A stretch of DNA of 64,000 nucleotides, from NCBI GenBank assembly GCA_030847615.1, contig JAUMIR010000005.1, positions 208,738,645 to 208,802,644 on the forward strand. The letters run 5' to 3'. The stretch is from Gambelia wislizenii (lineage: Eukaryota > Chordata > Lepidosauria > Squamata > Crotaphytidae). A model generated the notes under the pieces. The model did not search any database, was not told the origin of the DNA, and saw only the letters and a program-made list of their open reading frames with translations. The position numbers and the translations under genes were made by a program. Below, piece after piece: positions 33,091 through 44,984 of this stretch. Position 1 is the first letter of the stretch. Each line of letters begins with the position of its first letter.

Positions 33091-33341
33091 GTAGGATCCC
33101 CATATCCACGAGGGATTAGTTCCAGGCCCCACCGTGGATAATGAAATCTGTGGATAATAGTGAATGCCATTGAAAATAATGGGACTTCCAGTTTAAAATA
33201 CCACAGAGCTGCCTTGGAAGACCTAGAAAATGGCTAGAGAGGATGCATTTCCTAGGAAGAGACTATGGTAGCTGTGCTGAAACTGAAACCGTGGACAATT
33301 GAATCAGTGGATAATGAATCAGTGGGTACCGAGGTCCTACT
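33091..33341. mobile_element. Tigger-like MITE with inverted termini
   Basis: GTAGGATCCCCATATCCAC at the left is matched by the reverse complement of GTGGGTACCGAGGTCCTAC at the right. The inside repeats GTGGATAAT motifs. No transposase is encoded. Confidence 0.7.
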
Positions 33342-33559
33342 TTATTAAGTATTCCCAGTGACCACCTTGTATAGTGAGAATCTGTTTGAATAGGAAAATT
33401 AAATAAAGCTATTTTGAAGTACCAAAATAAAAGGTTTTCTTCCCCTTTAAACAAAATATTCAGTCTCAATTTATCCCCCACTGATCTAAGTTGTCTTAGA
33501 TAAAAGCTCTTTGTTTCATCATTATGACTGATTCAAGTTTTTGGTGTAATGCTATATAT

Positions 33560-33675
33560 CCAGCATAGTGTAGTTGTTTTGAGTGTTGGACTACAACTCT
33601 AGAGAACAAGGTTTGAATCACTGCTTGGTCATGGAAACCCACTGGGTGACACTCTCTCAGCCTCAGACCCCCTCT
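33560..33675 (+). mobile_element. tRNA-derived SINE fragment
   Basis: GAGTGTTGGACTACAACTCTAG, GGTTTGAATCACTGC (B box) and CATGGAAACCCACTGGGTGAC match the SINE family at 32035-32222, here in plus orientation. Confidence 0.7.
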
Positions 33676-35999
33676 TACAAAATCTAGCAGTTTAAGTGCA
33701 AGGAGAAAGGTTCCAGGGAACACACCCAGAAGCCCCAGGATGGTATTCCTGATGGTTTGTAATCCACCCTGGTGTGGGATGTTGGTGGATTGGGATCCCA
33801 CATCTATAGTGGCTAGCATTGGGTTCTCTGAAAGGTTGTGGATGTACTGTATTTTCCTCAGTTGTATACTTCACATAGCTTGGAATGTTGATGGCATGTG
33901 GCCTGATAACTGAATCTGTATATCCAGATATCTCAAGAGTGAGTGTTCTAATATTTGATACAATAGGTCTTCCTGGTTGCCTCATAAGGTAGTAGATAGA
34001 AGATGCCTGGTTTGGGATCCTAGGGCATGCCCATTTGAATCTGGTTCTGTACATCAGTGGAGAATTCTCTGAGTAATTATGCAGTTCCTTCAGGTATTCA
34101 TCAGTGGGATCTTTAGGGAGGATTCTTTAAAATGTAGCTGGACAGTTTTCTCTCAGCCTACTGTATGTAGTCAGACTTCTTCATGATGGTGACAGCTCCT
34201 AGAAACTAGAGTAAACCTGAAAGCTCTCCAGAAGATGTTCATTTTAATCTGACAGCTGAACTAGAAAGGAAGAATATCTTCCTTGTGGAGAAACAGCTCT
34301 AGTGTCACCATCAAAGGGGACCTGTCCCATGTTAACTACCCTAACACCCCCTGCCCCATTTCAATAATGAATTGGCAATATTTCATAATTAGGTCAAATG
34401 TGGCTTTCCATATAGTACAGCCATTAAAGCTGGAAAATTCCAAGAAATCCCAAAGACTAGCATTCAGACTCAATCAGGTATGCACTTACCCAAAGTCCAG
34501 CCCAAATTCCAAAGAAATGTTAATTCGCAAGGCAACTGAAGTTCTGAACACCTGGCTAATCCTATCAGCCAAGGCTAGGACACTCAAATATTTAAACGCT
34601 TCCCATACGTTTACCCTTCCCCAAAAAAGGAAGTTGCTTTCTCCATTCAATCATAAAGTATCCTCACATCAAGATGCCATTAACATATCTGGAGTGCCTT
34701 TGTCTCACCCTGAGCAACTCTGAGAAACATTGTCTTCCACTCAAAATCCCATCCCTGGAAGGTGAATATTGACTATAATAACCCTTCCAAAATCTAATTC
34801 AAGTACACACAGTTCATCTTCTTCTTGACTCCACGTCAGACTCACAGATCCCCTTCCTGTGTACACTACATCTGTCTGTGTAGCTATTTCTGTTCTGGAC
34901 CCCCACTCTGCTGGTTTCTTCCACAACCTTATCTCCACAGCACAGGTGTCATATTTCCACAAACAACTTCCTTCGCTATTCCTTTATCCCCATATTTCCT
35001 ACTTTATTCACTAGCCTTGCATGTATGTGTGTGTGAATTCATTATTATTTACTCAAATAAAGATAAATTATTGTACTATCTAACTCAACATTTCCTCCTT
35101 AGTACAAATAAACATAGGTCAAAATATTCTGCTATCTGTTGCCCCCTCTCACATAGCCAAGCTGAGTACATTAATTCCCCAAATTAATTTCAATATTTTG
35201 AGGGTCCTTAAGAACCCCGAGTGTATAGAATAACACCTATGTCACTACCATCACATAGAACAGGGAGAAATTTTAACATATAAGTACTTAAACAAATTTT
35301 CCATTTTTTTTAAGTCCCTTAAAGGAAGACACAAAGGAGTAGGCTGGAGACAAATCACCGTCTACCCAGATTAATTTAGGAAACATCAAGCTTATTTTAA
35401 CACTGCTATTATGGCTGCAAAATAAATTCAGAGAGCAATTGCATTCTCAGTGCTATTCTGAAAATAAAATGGGATCTTTCAGCAACAAATTTATATTTTA
35501 GAAAACAAATGAAAGTTCATAATATATTGGGTATACATTTAAGTGTAAATTAAATAAAGACTCTTGCAGGCAATTGGCACGTTTTAAAATAGACCTTTTT
35601 TAATAACAAAAATTATGTCTTTAGAAACTTCAAAGCAATGTGGCACCTAGTCTATGAGAAGCAAAGTGAGAATGTTGACAGATATTTCACACAGGATTCC
35701 CCCCGCCACGCCCCTTGCTACAGAGAAGCCTTATCATCTGATTTAATGATGTTGTCACTACAGGAAATAAAAAGGACCACTAGTTTACATTAGCACCTCT
35801 GACTGGCATAAACATTTCCCCCCTAGTAATAGCATCCAATAAGAATGCCACAGATTTTGCATGGGTTTTGTATCAGTTGCTCTAAATAATCGAAAACTCC
35901 TTTCTCTTTTCATCATCTATGTCATCCTAAAGCTGCTGTATGACAGCATAATAAAAATATTTCCAATAAGAGGAAATCCATAGGCTACAAGGTGATACA
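33676..35999. other. unassigned DNA
   Basis: No recognisable gene. The 146-codon frame at 34283-34723 has no motif, biased composition or flanking splice context that I would trust. Confidence 0.45.
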
Positions 36000-36075
36000 C
36001 ATTCACCTGGGAATAATCTCCATTGAATTCAGTGGGACTTATTTTTGAATAAGCATGTATAGAACCGCACAGTCA
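36000..36075. repeat. dispersed reptile repeat
   Basis: CTCCATTGAATTCAGTGGGACTTATTTTTGAATAAGCATGTATAG is a motif seen widely in lizard DNA and diverged at 18405 and 43020 here. The family is not named. Confidence 0.5.
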
Positions 36076-36464
36076 GTTTCTCATGATACGGCTAGTATAG
36101 AAGCCATGAACAGAATAATGAGAGTTCTAACAAAAATCCGCAGGTGAAAGGGAAGTCCCACTGGTACTACTTGTGTGGGATCACCTTCCTTGTGCAAGCA
36201 GTGATTGCCTTTCCCAAAATGTGACTTTTGCTTGTGCAAAAAAGTACAGGAGTGCTGAGAATAACAAATGACTCCCACTACAATCCATTACAAAGAGCTC
36301 TGACAGCACAGGATCTAGCTGCAGGTACCAAATTTGCACAGTGTTACTTTTCTTATGGTAAGAAAACAATACCTTTTAATGTGCCAGAGTCCAGCAAGTG
36401 ATTTGACCTCATAGATGTACACTGTATGAGTTATGCTTTGTGTGACTAGGGGTGGAAAGAATAT

Positions 36465-36655
36465 TCATAGAATCATAAAGTTGGAAGAGACCACAAGGGA
36501 CAGCCAGTACAACCTCCTGCCTTGCAGGAATACACAATCAAAACGGCCATCCAGCCTCTGTTTGAAAACCTCCAAAGGAGACTCCACCACACTCCGAGGC
36601 AATATATTCCACTGCTGAACCATTCTTACCATTAGGAAATTCTTCCTATTCAAAA
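36465..36655 (-). mobile_element. CR1 3' end fragment
   Basis: The minus-strand CR1 3' UTR begins CATAGAATCATAAAGTTGGAAGAGACC and extends to the GTTCAGCAGTGGAATATATTGCC region. ATATTCATA occurs at both sides (36461-36469 and 36656-36664) as a possible 9-bp target-site duplication. Confidence 0.85.
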
Positions 36656-36699
36656 ATATTCATAAACTGATGGAAATGCATGCATCTTGAATGTTGAGA

Positions 36700-37050
36700 A
36701 AATCTGATGAGAAAAAACATAGACTGGCAAGAATCTTTGCAGTTTGGGATTAATTCTATTCAAAATTGGCACGTAATTATTTTGCACAGAAAATGTTCTT
36801 GCCTGCACAGAAAATGCTGTAATTTTCTAACTGTTCCCTAACTGCTGCAGTTAGAGGCTAAATGCTGCAGTTTTCAAAGACTAAGTGCAGTTCAGGATTT
36901 ATTCTGTGTTAAGTTTGTATGGGATGTGGCATTTTTCCACTGCAGCATTTACTGCAAAGGGAATAGCATTTGGACCGGGGGCAGGATTTTCTGTAGACAT
37001 ACTATTTTCTATGCACTGTTTCCTGGACAACAAATGCTGATTTTTGTGCA
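36700..37050. repeat. repeat with AGAAAAT/ATTTTCT motifs, copy 1
   Basis: Multiple CAGAAAATG and ATTTTCTA motifs, GCAGTTTGGGATTAATTCTATTC and GGCACGTAATTATTTTGC recur in similar order at 48560-48860. The family is unknown and non-coding. Confidence 0.5.
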
Positions 37051-37149
37051 AAATAACCATGTGTGTATTTAGGCTTCTGCAGGCCTCTTAAGCCCAATTT
37101 GACCCATCCAGGTTGCATAGGTTTGCAATTTGCATAGGTACCAATTTGG

Positions 37150-37210
37150 TTGTTATATTCAAGTTTAAGTGTTGGACTAGGACTATTGTCCTGGTATGGG
37201 GCAGCATGGC
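37150..37210 (+). mobile_element. SINE head fragment
   Basis: TTTAAGTGTTGGACTAGGACTATTGTCC resembles the GTGTTGGACTA part of tRNA-derived SINE heads. The remainder is not recognisable. Confidence 0.35.
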
Positions 37211-37439
37211 TCATAGACAGGGCATTGAGAATTCAAAGGACAAGGGGCCAGCTAGATGGCCACCTGCTAAATGTCCGCTGCCTCAGCTGTCTACATCATC
37301 TGATTGGCTGCAATTTTGTCTAGGCTTGATGCCTTGAAGACAGCCCATATTCAGCCCAGGCCAACACCCCTTCCTGTCAGCAAAGAAAAGAAGAGTGTGG
37401 GAAAGTCAAAGATAACTAACCAAATTCTTGCTCATCTAG

Positions 37440-38560
37440 AGGCCCTTGAATGCTGCTTCTAAAGGGAAGAGGTTGTCAGGCATTTGGAGAATGACACTGA
37501 GGAGATCCAGGAGGGTGCAAAACCTTTAGGGGAAGTTCCAGAAACTGTGGACTCACCTACATCTGTAGTTAGCCCAGGTGAGCTGCAGTACACATCTGAT
37601 GGGGCAATGATTCAGCATGCATGGTCTTGATGGGGTTGGAGCAATATGTGGACATAGTTGCAACTCAGTAGTAGTGGTACAGTGGGTCCTTCTGGGGTCA
37701 GCTCAGCTACACAGCCAACTAGGTCTGTTGGCCCTGCCTCATGGTATCCCTGGATTAATTTTGCCATAGAGACAAGCCCAGCTCCTACACAGGCATGTGA
37801 CTTGGGTGGACACAAGCATGTAACTTGGGTAGCATTTGGCCTAGTACTAGTAGTCATTATGGTATTGTACCTTATTCTGCTATCCCTTCTGGGGAACAAA
37901 TGCTCTCTTTGGGTGACCACTTGCTTCTGTCTACTAGACAGAAGATTTTAAGAGAGGATTACATGGATATTTTTTTCCGTTCTCTATTGAGAGTTGGAAA
38001 AAGGATAAGGATGACATGGATGAGAAAGAGTAGTTGCATAGGCAGAAAGTCAGTAGAACATGATCTAATTGGTTTATGGAATTTTTAATCTATGCAGGAG
38101 TCATAGCTAGGGCTCAACCATGGTGATCATTTCTGCTGTTTCAATACATGGACATTATACATTAGGCCTACATTGATTTTTCAAGGCCATCCTAGCTCCT
38201 TTACAACAAGGCTTTGCATATGAGGGCTGCTATAAATCCAGTCCTCCACTGGGATCAGATGCAAGCACAGCTGACTCTAGCATGCCTAACTCAATGAGTG
38301 CTTACACAGTGGTCATATTGTGAGGAAAGCACAAGCTTTAGCAGTTAATCAGTCTCAGGGCTGGCAAAGGCAACAGGGGAAGCTTCTGTGTTGGGAGCTT
38401 GAAACCCAGGGTGCTTGCACACACAGACCATGTTAGTTTTGCCATGAGTGTTTAGTGTGCAGGAGCTCACATTCCTTTCAGAATTGCCCCAAGGGAGGAA
38501 GCAGTAAGGATCACTAGTCCAATAAGTGTGGTGCCAGAGGTCTAGCCCACCTCCAAAAGG
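37440..38560 (+). pseudogene. decayed retroelement gag-like gene (DIRS-type candidate)
   Basis: Three phases carry conserved-looking text in order. 37825-38088 reads SLGDHLLLSTRQKILREDYMDIF. From 38082 another phase reads FLIYAGVIARAQPW, FQYMDIIH and KALHMRAAINPVLHWDQMQ, with stops. From 38389 a third phase reads CWELETQGACTHRPC, then FCHECLVCRSSHSFQNCPK, a Cys/His-rich CCCH plus CCHC-like finger. Gag-like proteins of tyrosine-recombinase (DIRS-like) retroelements in reptiles and amphibians have this combination; I assign it from remembered motif patterns. At least two frameshifts and several stops make it non-functional. No RT or recombinase was found downstream. Confidence 0.6.
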
Positions 38561-40905
38561 GGCCCAGCCCAATTAATTTTCATAGGTTTGTCTGTTCTTT
38601 TATAGCTATTCCCAGCACAACTTGCAATGTAGTTGTTGATTGAATAAACAGGTTCAAAGCCAGACTTTCAAGAGCTAAGCCCTCAGACCCTTCTCCTCTG
38701 ATCATAAAATTTGTCCATTTTGCCTTTTCCCACTTTTTTTTAAAGTTGAGTACTCTCCATCTGTTTTTCTATAAAAAACAAACAAATTACTGTAGATTAA
38801 GTACAGTACTTACCCACCCCATTAAATAGGGCAGTACATTATGTCATTTGTGTAGTCCTGGATGCATATACAGACCCACCTCAGTTAATGAAGTAGATGT
38901 GTTCCTGGGCATCACTTCTTTAACAGAACATTTCATACCAGAGCAGAAATAACATGAAAGAATAAGGATAGGTTCCTTTACCACAAAAAAGTTAGACAAG
39001 GGAAAAGGAGGAAAGAGGGGGCATAAAAAGGCCTTTTTTAAAAAAGAAAAAGAGCTTCTTTCTCAGGGGCTTTTTAAACTGAAGCATAGTGCTTGTCTAT
39101 GTGGCCCATTTCTACAATGTCTGAATCAAGCCCTACCTAGTTCATAATCTGTGCTGTATTACAACTGTGCATCTGAGCAGCATATCCTTCTTATTGCTGT
39201 CCTTCTTGCTGTTTTTCAACTTACCACTTTCATTATTCAAAAATAAATCAACTCATATTGTGAGAAAAAATGTCCTGAAAATACTTCTACTACATATAAA
39301 AGTTAGGGTAATTTACCACCAATACTGTATGGCTAAATAACACTGTATGCTGTTTGTGGGTGTCTCATATGTGAATTTCATACCCTAAGTGATTTATCAG
39401 TGTCTTCAAAGTTACTAATTTCTCTGCAAGGCAAGTTTCAGAATTCTTTTCCCTCAAAATCTATTTAAGTTATAATATGATTTCAGACAACACCCTGAGA
39501 ATGTTCCACTACTTTAAAAAAAAGGGCAAGGAGATTTAAAGGTTTCTTTTAATAATTAATAGTTATACCTGCAAAATCTACTGGTGCTGAGGAAATGAGT
39601 ACCTACTAAAATCATATTTATTTATACTTCTTGGCACCATTAAAATCATCAAGATAGAAGGTTCAAACTACAAGTGCTTTGTGCTGACATAAGCTTAGGA
39701 AAATCAGTGCTTGAATTCTGGGATATAATTAGGCATTTTTTTTTAGTGACAAAAAGCTGACATTAACACAGCATGAACTACATTCCATGTAGCAAGGAAC
39801 AGAAGTGGCAGTTAAAGAAATGCAGGTTTTAATTTCAGTTCATGCAATTTGGAATGCAATTAAATGAAAGCCTGTTGTGTATATTACATTATACATCCTT
39901 CAGCCCCTTCTGCATGATGACCCGGCATCTTGAAGTAATAACTGGTGCTGTATAACCACATGACATCTTCCTTTCTCACAGAATTTCCTTTGCAGCTCCA
40001 GATCACAAATAGAACAATCTGCACTTGAGTTGAGAATTTCTTTATGCGTGAGGGAGGAAACACAAAAACAAATAAGGTATTATTTATTCACATCCCACTT
40101 TTTAACCAAAAACTGCAAAAACTAACATACATTGTCTAGTGCCCAACATCTTTTCCACAGAGGTAGAGGATAAGGAACCCTGTGAGGTATGCTGGATTGA
40201 AAAGGGGAGCTGGCCCAACATAAGACAGTTATCTTTGCAGACGATAGCCAAGTCTTTCTTGTCACAGTATTTTTATACCCAGTATAAAATTTGGGTATTT
40301 TTGTATGCATTGTAATAAAAACTATTTTGTTTGCATTTTCCCATTGACTAAAGCTGGTAGGTATTTTTCAGTTCTACATGTTTTTAGCCATTCACATTTT
40401 CAAAATATATGCCTGGTTTTCTGCATATTTTATTTCTCTAAAATCCACTGTGAATCTGGTCAATTGTGTGGATTTTCGAAGAAGGAAGGTGTGCTTAGTT
40501 TTTCGATGGGACGTTGAAAGGTATGAAGTGGATATTCTTTCTACAAATTTCACATCAACAAAATTATTTTCCATTTCTACCAGTAAAACATCATTATAAT
40601 GAATATTAGAATTAGAATTATTCCTTTATTGTCAGTCAGTGTCCTGAAGGATTAAAAAGGCCGAGTAACATTCTGAGCCTAATATATAAGGTCATGTGGG
40701 CTGTGGTGCAGACTCTGTTGGTATGGTTATTAGACCTTCAATCTATTAATATTGCTTCAATGGGAATAAATAACTGAAATTATATTAAAAGGAAATTATA
40801 TACCCCCTACTACAGAACAAGAATTATATATTGGTACTCAAATATACTGGGAAACCCTCAGTTTGTTTTGTGACACACATCCTGTGTTCTTCCCATTCTG
40901 TAATT
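38561..40905. other. unassigned AT-rich DNA
   Basis: No gene or repeat was recognised. Confidence 0.5.
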
Positions 40906-40909
40906 CCTA

Positions 40910-41130
40910 GGGACCTTTCACGCTACACAGTTATTATACTGTGATTCCATTTTAACTGCCATGGCAGCATCCAAAAGCTTAGCATATGCAGTTTAGGCAA
41001 GAGCATATAGAATGATCAGCCAGAGCTCTAGTGCCTCACCAAACTACAATTCTGAGGATTCCACTGGAGGCAGGCATGGCAGTTAGAGTAGATCCATAGT
41101 GCTATAATTGTGTTCTGTGAATGGGCCCTT
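40910..41130. mobile_element. hAT-like MITE
   Basis: GGGACCTTTCACGCTACACAGTTATTATACTGTGATTCC opens it, and ATAGTGCTATAATTGTGTTCTGTGAATGGGCCC closes it as an imperfect inverted terminus. The interior CTGCCATGGCAGCATCC matches the other family members. Confidence 0.65.
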
Positions 41131-41157
41131 AGTAATTTTTATCTACAGAAAAACACA

Positions 41158-41767
41158 CTGAGGTCCCATCTACACGATTTAAATAATACGTATTGCGTGC
41201 GGAAGTTTGCGCTTCGGTACAAATGGCCGTTCGGATGCACACAAATGCAAAAGAGGGGGCCCCTGGTTTTCCACCCTGAAATACTCACACGCGGCGTTCA
41301 GGAGGGAAGGCGGATCACGAAGAGAAATCCGTACACCGTTCGGATGGCTGACGGGTCTGTACGGTCCGTTCGCACACATACGAACAGGCAGGGTAATCTG
41401 ATTGGCTGGCTGAGTAGAGGGGGCGGGGCTAGCACAGAGGGGAATTGGGAGCGGCCGCCATGTTGGTTTCCTGGCTAGCGAGCATCCGGTAAGTCAGTGA
41501 ATTTATATGTTTATTTATTTTTATTTTATATTGTAAATATGGAAAACTGACTGTCCGCAAACCAGGAACCTTAAAAAAAAAAGCAGTGGGAGATTTAAAA
41601 CTGCCACTTGGCTTGCTCACTCCAGCCAGCTTAGGGAAGAGGGAGTCATATGGAATTTAGGGGGGTTAAAAATCGTATAGCCGGTTCGTATGCATACGAA
41701 CGACAGGCTGTTCGTATTTTTTACCCCCCATACAGATTTTTTTTATGATCATATAGCCGCACCCTGA
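41158..41767 (+). promoter_or_regulatory. CpG-rich, promoter-like segment, possibly inside a DNA transposon
   Basis: CpGs are dense from 41180 to 41490 against a CpG-poor background. In order there is an inverted CCAAT (ATTGGCT, 41401), a GC box (GGGCGGGG, 41421), a YY1-type GCCGCCATGTTGG (from 41454) that also frames an ATG at 41460, and a consensus splice donor GTAAGT at 41489. This resembles a TATA-less promoter with a short first exon. Against this, AGGTCCCATCTACACGATTTAAAT at the left and the reverse complement of the right end (CAGGGTGCGGCTATATGATCATAAA) look like weak inverted termini, so it may be a CpG-rich transposon. No downstream exon was found. Confidence 0.4.
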
Positions 41768-42099
41768 ATGGGCTAACATTCTTTCCACTCACCCATCCTC
41801 CATTGTTTTCAGAGGAAGGGGAGGCATGAAACATCTGGCAGACCCACTGCATGGCTGATAGTGCCTATTAGTTCAAAAGAGCCAGATGTCATTCAGGTAT
41901 GACAAGTGAGCCAGTTCATGCATAACACTAAACCTAGATTTAGCATTATAAGCACAACTCTTTGTGAATCCAAGCAACACCATGAATCAAACACTCTCTT
42001 CTCCTTCTCCTCTGCCAACATGGTTGAGAGGAAAACTTAACAAGGATTTAAACTACATCTTGGTTTAGGATTACATTTGAACTAGCCCAGGATGGGGGG

Positions 42100-42720
42100 C
42101 GGGGATTACCTAAAAGGAAAAAAAGAAGAAGTTGCAAATCAGTATCCCTGTCAAAATGGGAAAGTCACTACAATCAGTGTTTTACTAATGCAGCTGCCAT
42201 GCTTTTAACAGCAGCACTAAATGAAGATGATCATAGGATTTTATCAGACCACCCCTAAACCCCATTCTTTTGCCAGCACAACTTTGCCATTTTTGTGCCA
42301 GTAAAAGAACTCCCCATGCCTCACTTACGTCTAATCCCAGCAAAAGGCTTCCTGGCAATGGACAAGGAAAATTCAAAAATAAAAACAAAAATTAGAAAGT
42401 AAAAATTACAACAAGCACCTAAACACATTAAAAAAAAAACTCCCAAGTAAACTAGGGAGGGTAATAAAAAGTGTGTCACCTACCTGGATGTTGTGACCTC
42501 ACCTGGAAGTGTTCTCGCTGGACCGGCCATTGAAGCGGCATTCACATGAGTACAATGGTGTGAAGTTTCAAACACTGGCAATGTCAGCAGAAAAACTCCA
42601 CAGCTTGAGAGTCAATAAAAAGTACATTTTTTTTTTACAGGACATGGTTGCAAAAGGGCAATGTCATGTGCTACAAGTGCCCTTTTGCGATCATTAGGTA
42701 TCTTTATGACACTTCATTTC
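42100..42720. mobile_element. DNA-transposon-like repeat related to 1.8-2.5 kb
   Basis: CTCCCAAGTAAACTAGGGAGGGTAATAAAAAGTGTGTCACCTACC (42442 on) parallels 2184-2225, and GGACCGGCC / GCGGCATTCACATGAGTACAATGG parallels 2240-2300. It contains the hairpin at 42650-42688. No transposase was seen. Confidence 0.45.
42650..42688. repeat. 11-bp perfect hairpin
   Basis: GCAAAAGGGCA pairs exactly with TGCCCTTTTGC across a 17-base loop. Confidence 0.85.
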
Positions 42721-43019
42721 CATTGTCTGATAACTTCCATACTTTCAGAATAATGTGTTGGCCATTCTTATAACACAGTCAGTCTATCCAGTGGGTTGTC
42801 TTTACAATTGCATATATATCCTAAATACAGGTGCCATTATTGAGTAATCTCTTTTGACTCAGGTGACACCAGAGCTTGGGAAAGTTACCTTGGCATAACA
42901 AGTCTAGAATCCTCCGGGAATCTGATAGTGGCAGCTCCAAAAATAACATTCACATTCTCTGGGTGAAACCATTGTCAGTTAAAAAGGAAATAATAAAACA
43001 ATGGGGACCAAAACAAAAC

Positions 43020-43100
43020 TGTGCAATGAATGCTGCAAACCTATATCCGCATACCTGGGAGTGAAACTTATTGAACTCAATGGGCTTTAGTTCTGAGTAG
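43020..43100. repeat. dispersed reptile repeat
   Basis: AACCTATATCCGCATACCTGGGAGTGAAACTTATTGAACTCAATGGG and TTCTGAGTAGAAATAAG match the pattern at 36000. Confidence 0.45.
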
Positions 43101-44282
43101 AAATAAGAATAAGATTACATCACAGGAGAGGACTGTGCCATGAAGCCCCATTTACAGCCCTTGTATTCTCTTTAAAATTCCCATTTTAAAGACTATAAGA
43201 AATTCCCATTTCTTCTGTCTGAAGTACATAAATGCAAATATGTAGACAAAAACAATATCGATTGGGCTGTCATTGGTTTCAAGAATGGTTCCAACCTAGT
43301 AAATGGCTTTACACTGACTTTTCAAAAAGAGCCTTCTACTTTCTACTGTACAGAAAGTTGAAGACTATCCAACTTGCTCTTGAACACACACCTTGGTAAG
43401 ATAAAGAACCTGCTGATATGTTGTGAGTGTGTGTGTGTGTTTGTGTGTGTGCGTGTTTGGGAAATGTCCTTTTTAGAATCATACTCTCAGGATAGTTCCA
43501 ATTCAGCACCAAAAACAGAATATCCAATCTTTATATAATGTATCTGCAAGTATATCTGCTTCTTCTTTTAAAAATAAAAATAGTGGGTGAATTTGCACTG
43601 CCCAGTGGGGCATACTAAATGGTGGAAATACCCTTACTGCTTTCTATTGTTCTTTAAAAAAAATCTGCTGAGTAAGTTTTGCAGCAATCCATCAGTATAA
43701 AACAAACAGAAGGATTTTGATGTACTGTACACCATTTGTAGAACATGAATTCTTGTCTGTGAATTTCCAAATGCTCTACATGTTGTTTTTTTGTTTTGTT
43801 TTGTTTTTACTTCTTTACCTGGCTCGGTGCCCTTTGGTTTCTGTGGTTAAATAGAATGTAAGGATTCATACAGTAAACCATTGCCAGATTCCCCACACTC
43901 CATGACTGAGCATAAACTCCTAATAAGTCTGCACAACAACACATGCTGTGGAACAAACGTGGAAAGGAAAGGAGGAGAGCTGCCTAGCAATGGGCATATC
44001 AGACAGGAGACAAGCAGCAAAAGAGATCCCAGTAAAATGAAATACTGCAGCACAAGGGAGCACTTCTTATACCAGAGCAGATAATGAGGAAGGCAGCACA
44101 AAGCTGCACGGAGCTGCATTTTATCACCAAATGCAGGCAGTATGGCCGCACAAGATAGGGCTTCAATGCCAGATAGCAAGTTTGGCAGTACAGGGAGCAC
44201 TGTTTGTAACAATGCAAACAAGTAATGTGGCAGTCCACAAGATACTATTGGGAGCTGATTAAATAGCTGTGGCCTTCATTTT
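43101..44282. other. unassigned DNA with (GT)n
   Basis: A GT microsatellite lies at 43425-43460. GCACAAGGGAGCAC and GTACAGGGAGCAC (44050-44205) are short internal repeats. No gene was recognised. Confidence 0.45.
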
Positions 44283-44313
44283 TTCCTTTACTTTTTTTTA
44301 AAAAGTAAAGGAA
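44283..44313. repeat. 14-bp perfect hairpin
   Basis: TTCCTTTACTTTTT pairs exactly with AAAAAGTAAAGGAA across 3 T. Confidence 0.85.
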
Positions 44314-44669
44314 GAGTGGGGAGAAAGGTTAACCCTTAAATTTACAAATCCAGTGGCTTCATTAGATTTGAAAAGCAAACTGTCAGGAGATATTGCATGT
44401 TTAGATACAACATCTCTAGGACTAATCAGCAATACATTTAAAGCAGAAAGCTCCTGCATTTATTATAACGGATACATCCCAATTTAGCATTTTTTGGAGA
44501 ATTGACAAATTCTCCAGAAACGAGGTGAAACAATAATAATGACAATGATTTATTCTTGCTCTCTATATTAGTTGGAATGAAAGGACCTCCATTTTAGAAG
44601 CAAGATTCCATTTTAATAAAGTACAATCTCTGCAACACTTCTGCTTTTAGCTCAATGTGTGTGTACTCT

Positions 44670-44981
44670 CAGACGCCTTAAAACCCATCAGGGGATGTCG
44701 GGAGAGGTACGCAGCTATCCCGCGGCAGGGGTCAGTTTTGAATGAAGCCGTCCCTCTCCCATTGTCATCCGTGTTGCTTCCATGTTCAATTGAAGGCAAA
44801 GGAACTATTTTTTACTCAGGAAAAACTTCCTTGAGTAAAAAGTGGTGCTTTTGCCTTCAATCAAACATGGAAGCAACATGGACTACGACGGGAGGGGGAC
44901 GGCATCGTCTGAAACTGACCCCCTGCCACGGGATAGCCACGTACCTCTCCCAACCTCCCCTAATGGATTTTAAGGCATCTG
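44670..44981. mobile_element. fold-back element with about 155-bp arms
   Basis: The left arm from CAGACGCCTTAAAACCCAT and the reverse complement of the right arm (CAGATGCCTTAAAATCCAT) align almost end to end through GGGAGAGGTACG, GCTATCCCG, GGTCAGTTT, CCGTCCC, GTTGCTTCCATGTT and TTGAAGGCAAA. They meet in a small inner hairpin (ACTCAGGAAAAACTTCCTTGAGT). Identity by eye is about 80-85 percent. It is CpG-rich. The long frame 44657-45010 is a by-product. Confidence 0.88.
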
Positions 44982-44984
44982 AAA

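Noticed and set aside
34283..34723. 146-codon frame
   Set aside because: No motif, no conserved-looking composition and no splice or promoter context; treated as chance.
41110..41478. 122-codon frame across the CpG-rich block
   Set aside because: The frame does not begin at ATG and is kept open by CpG-rich composition; no domain.
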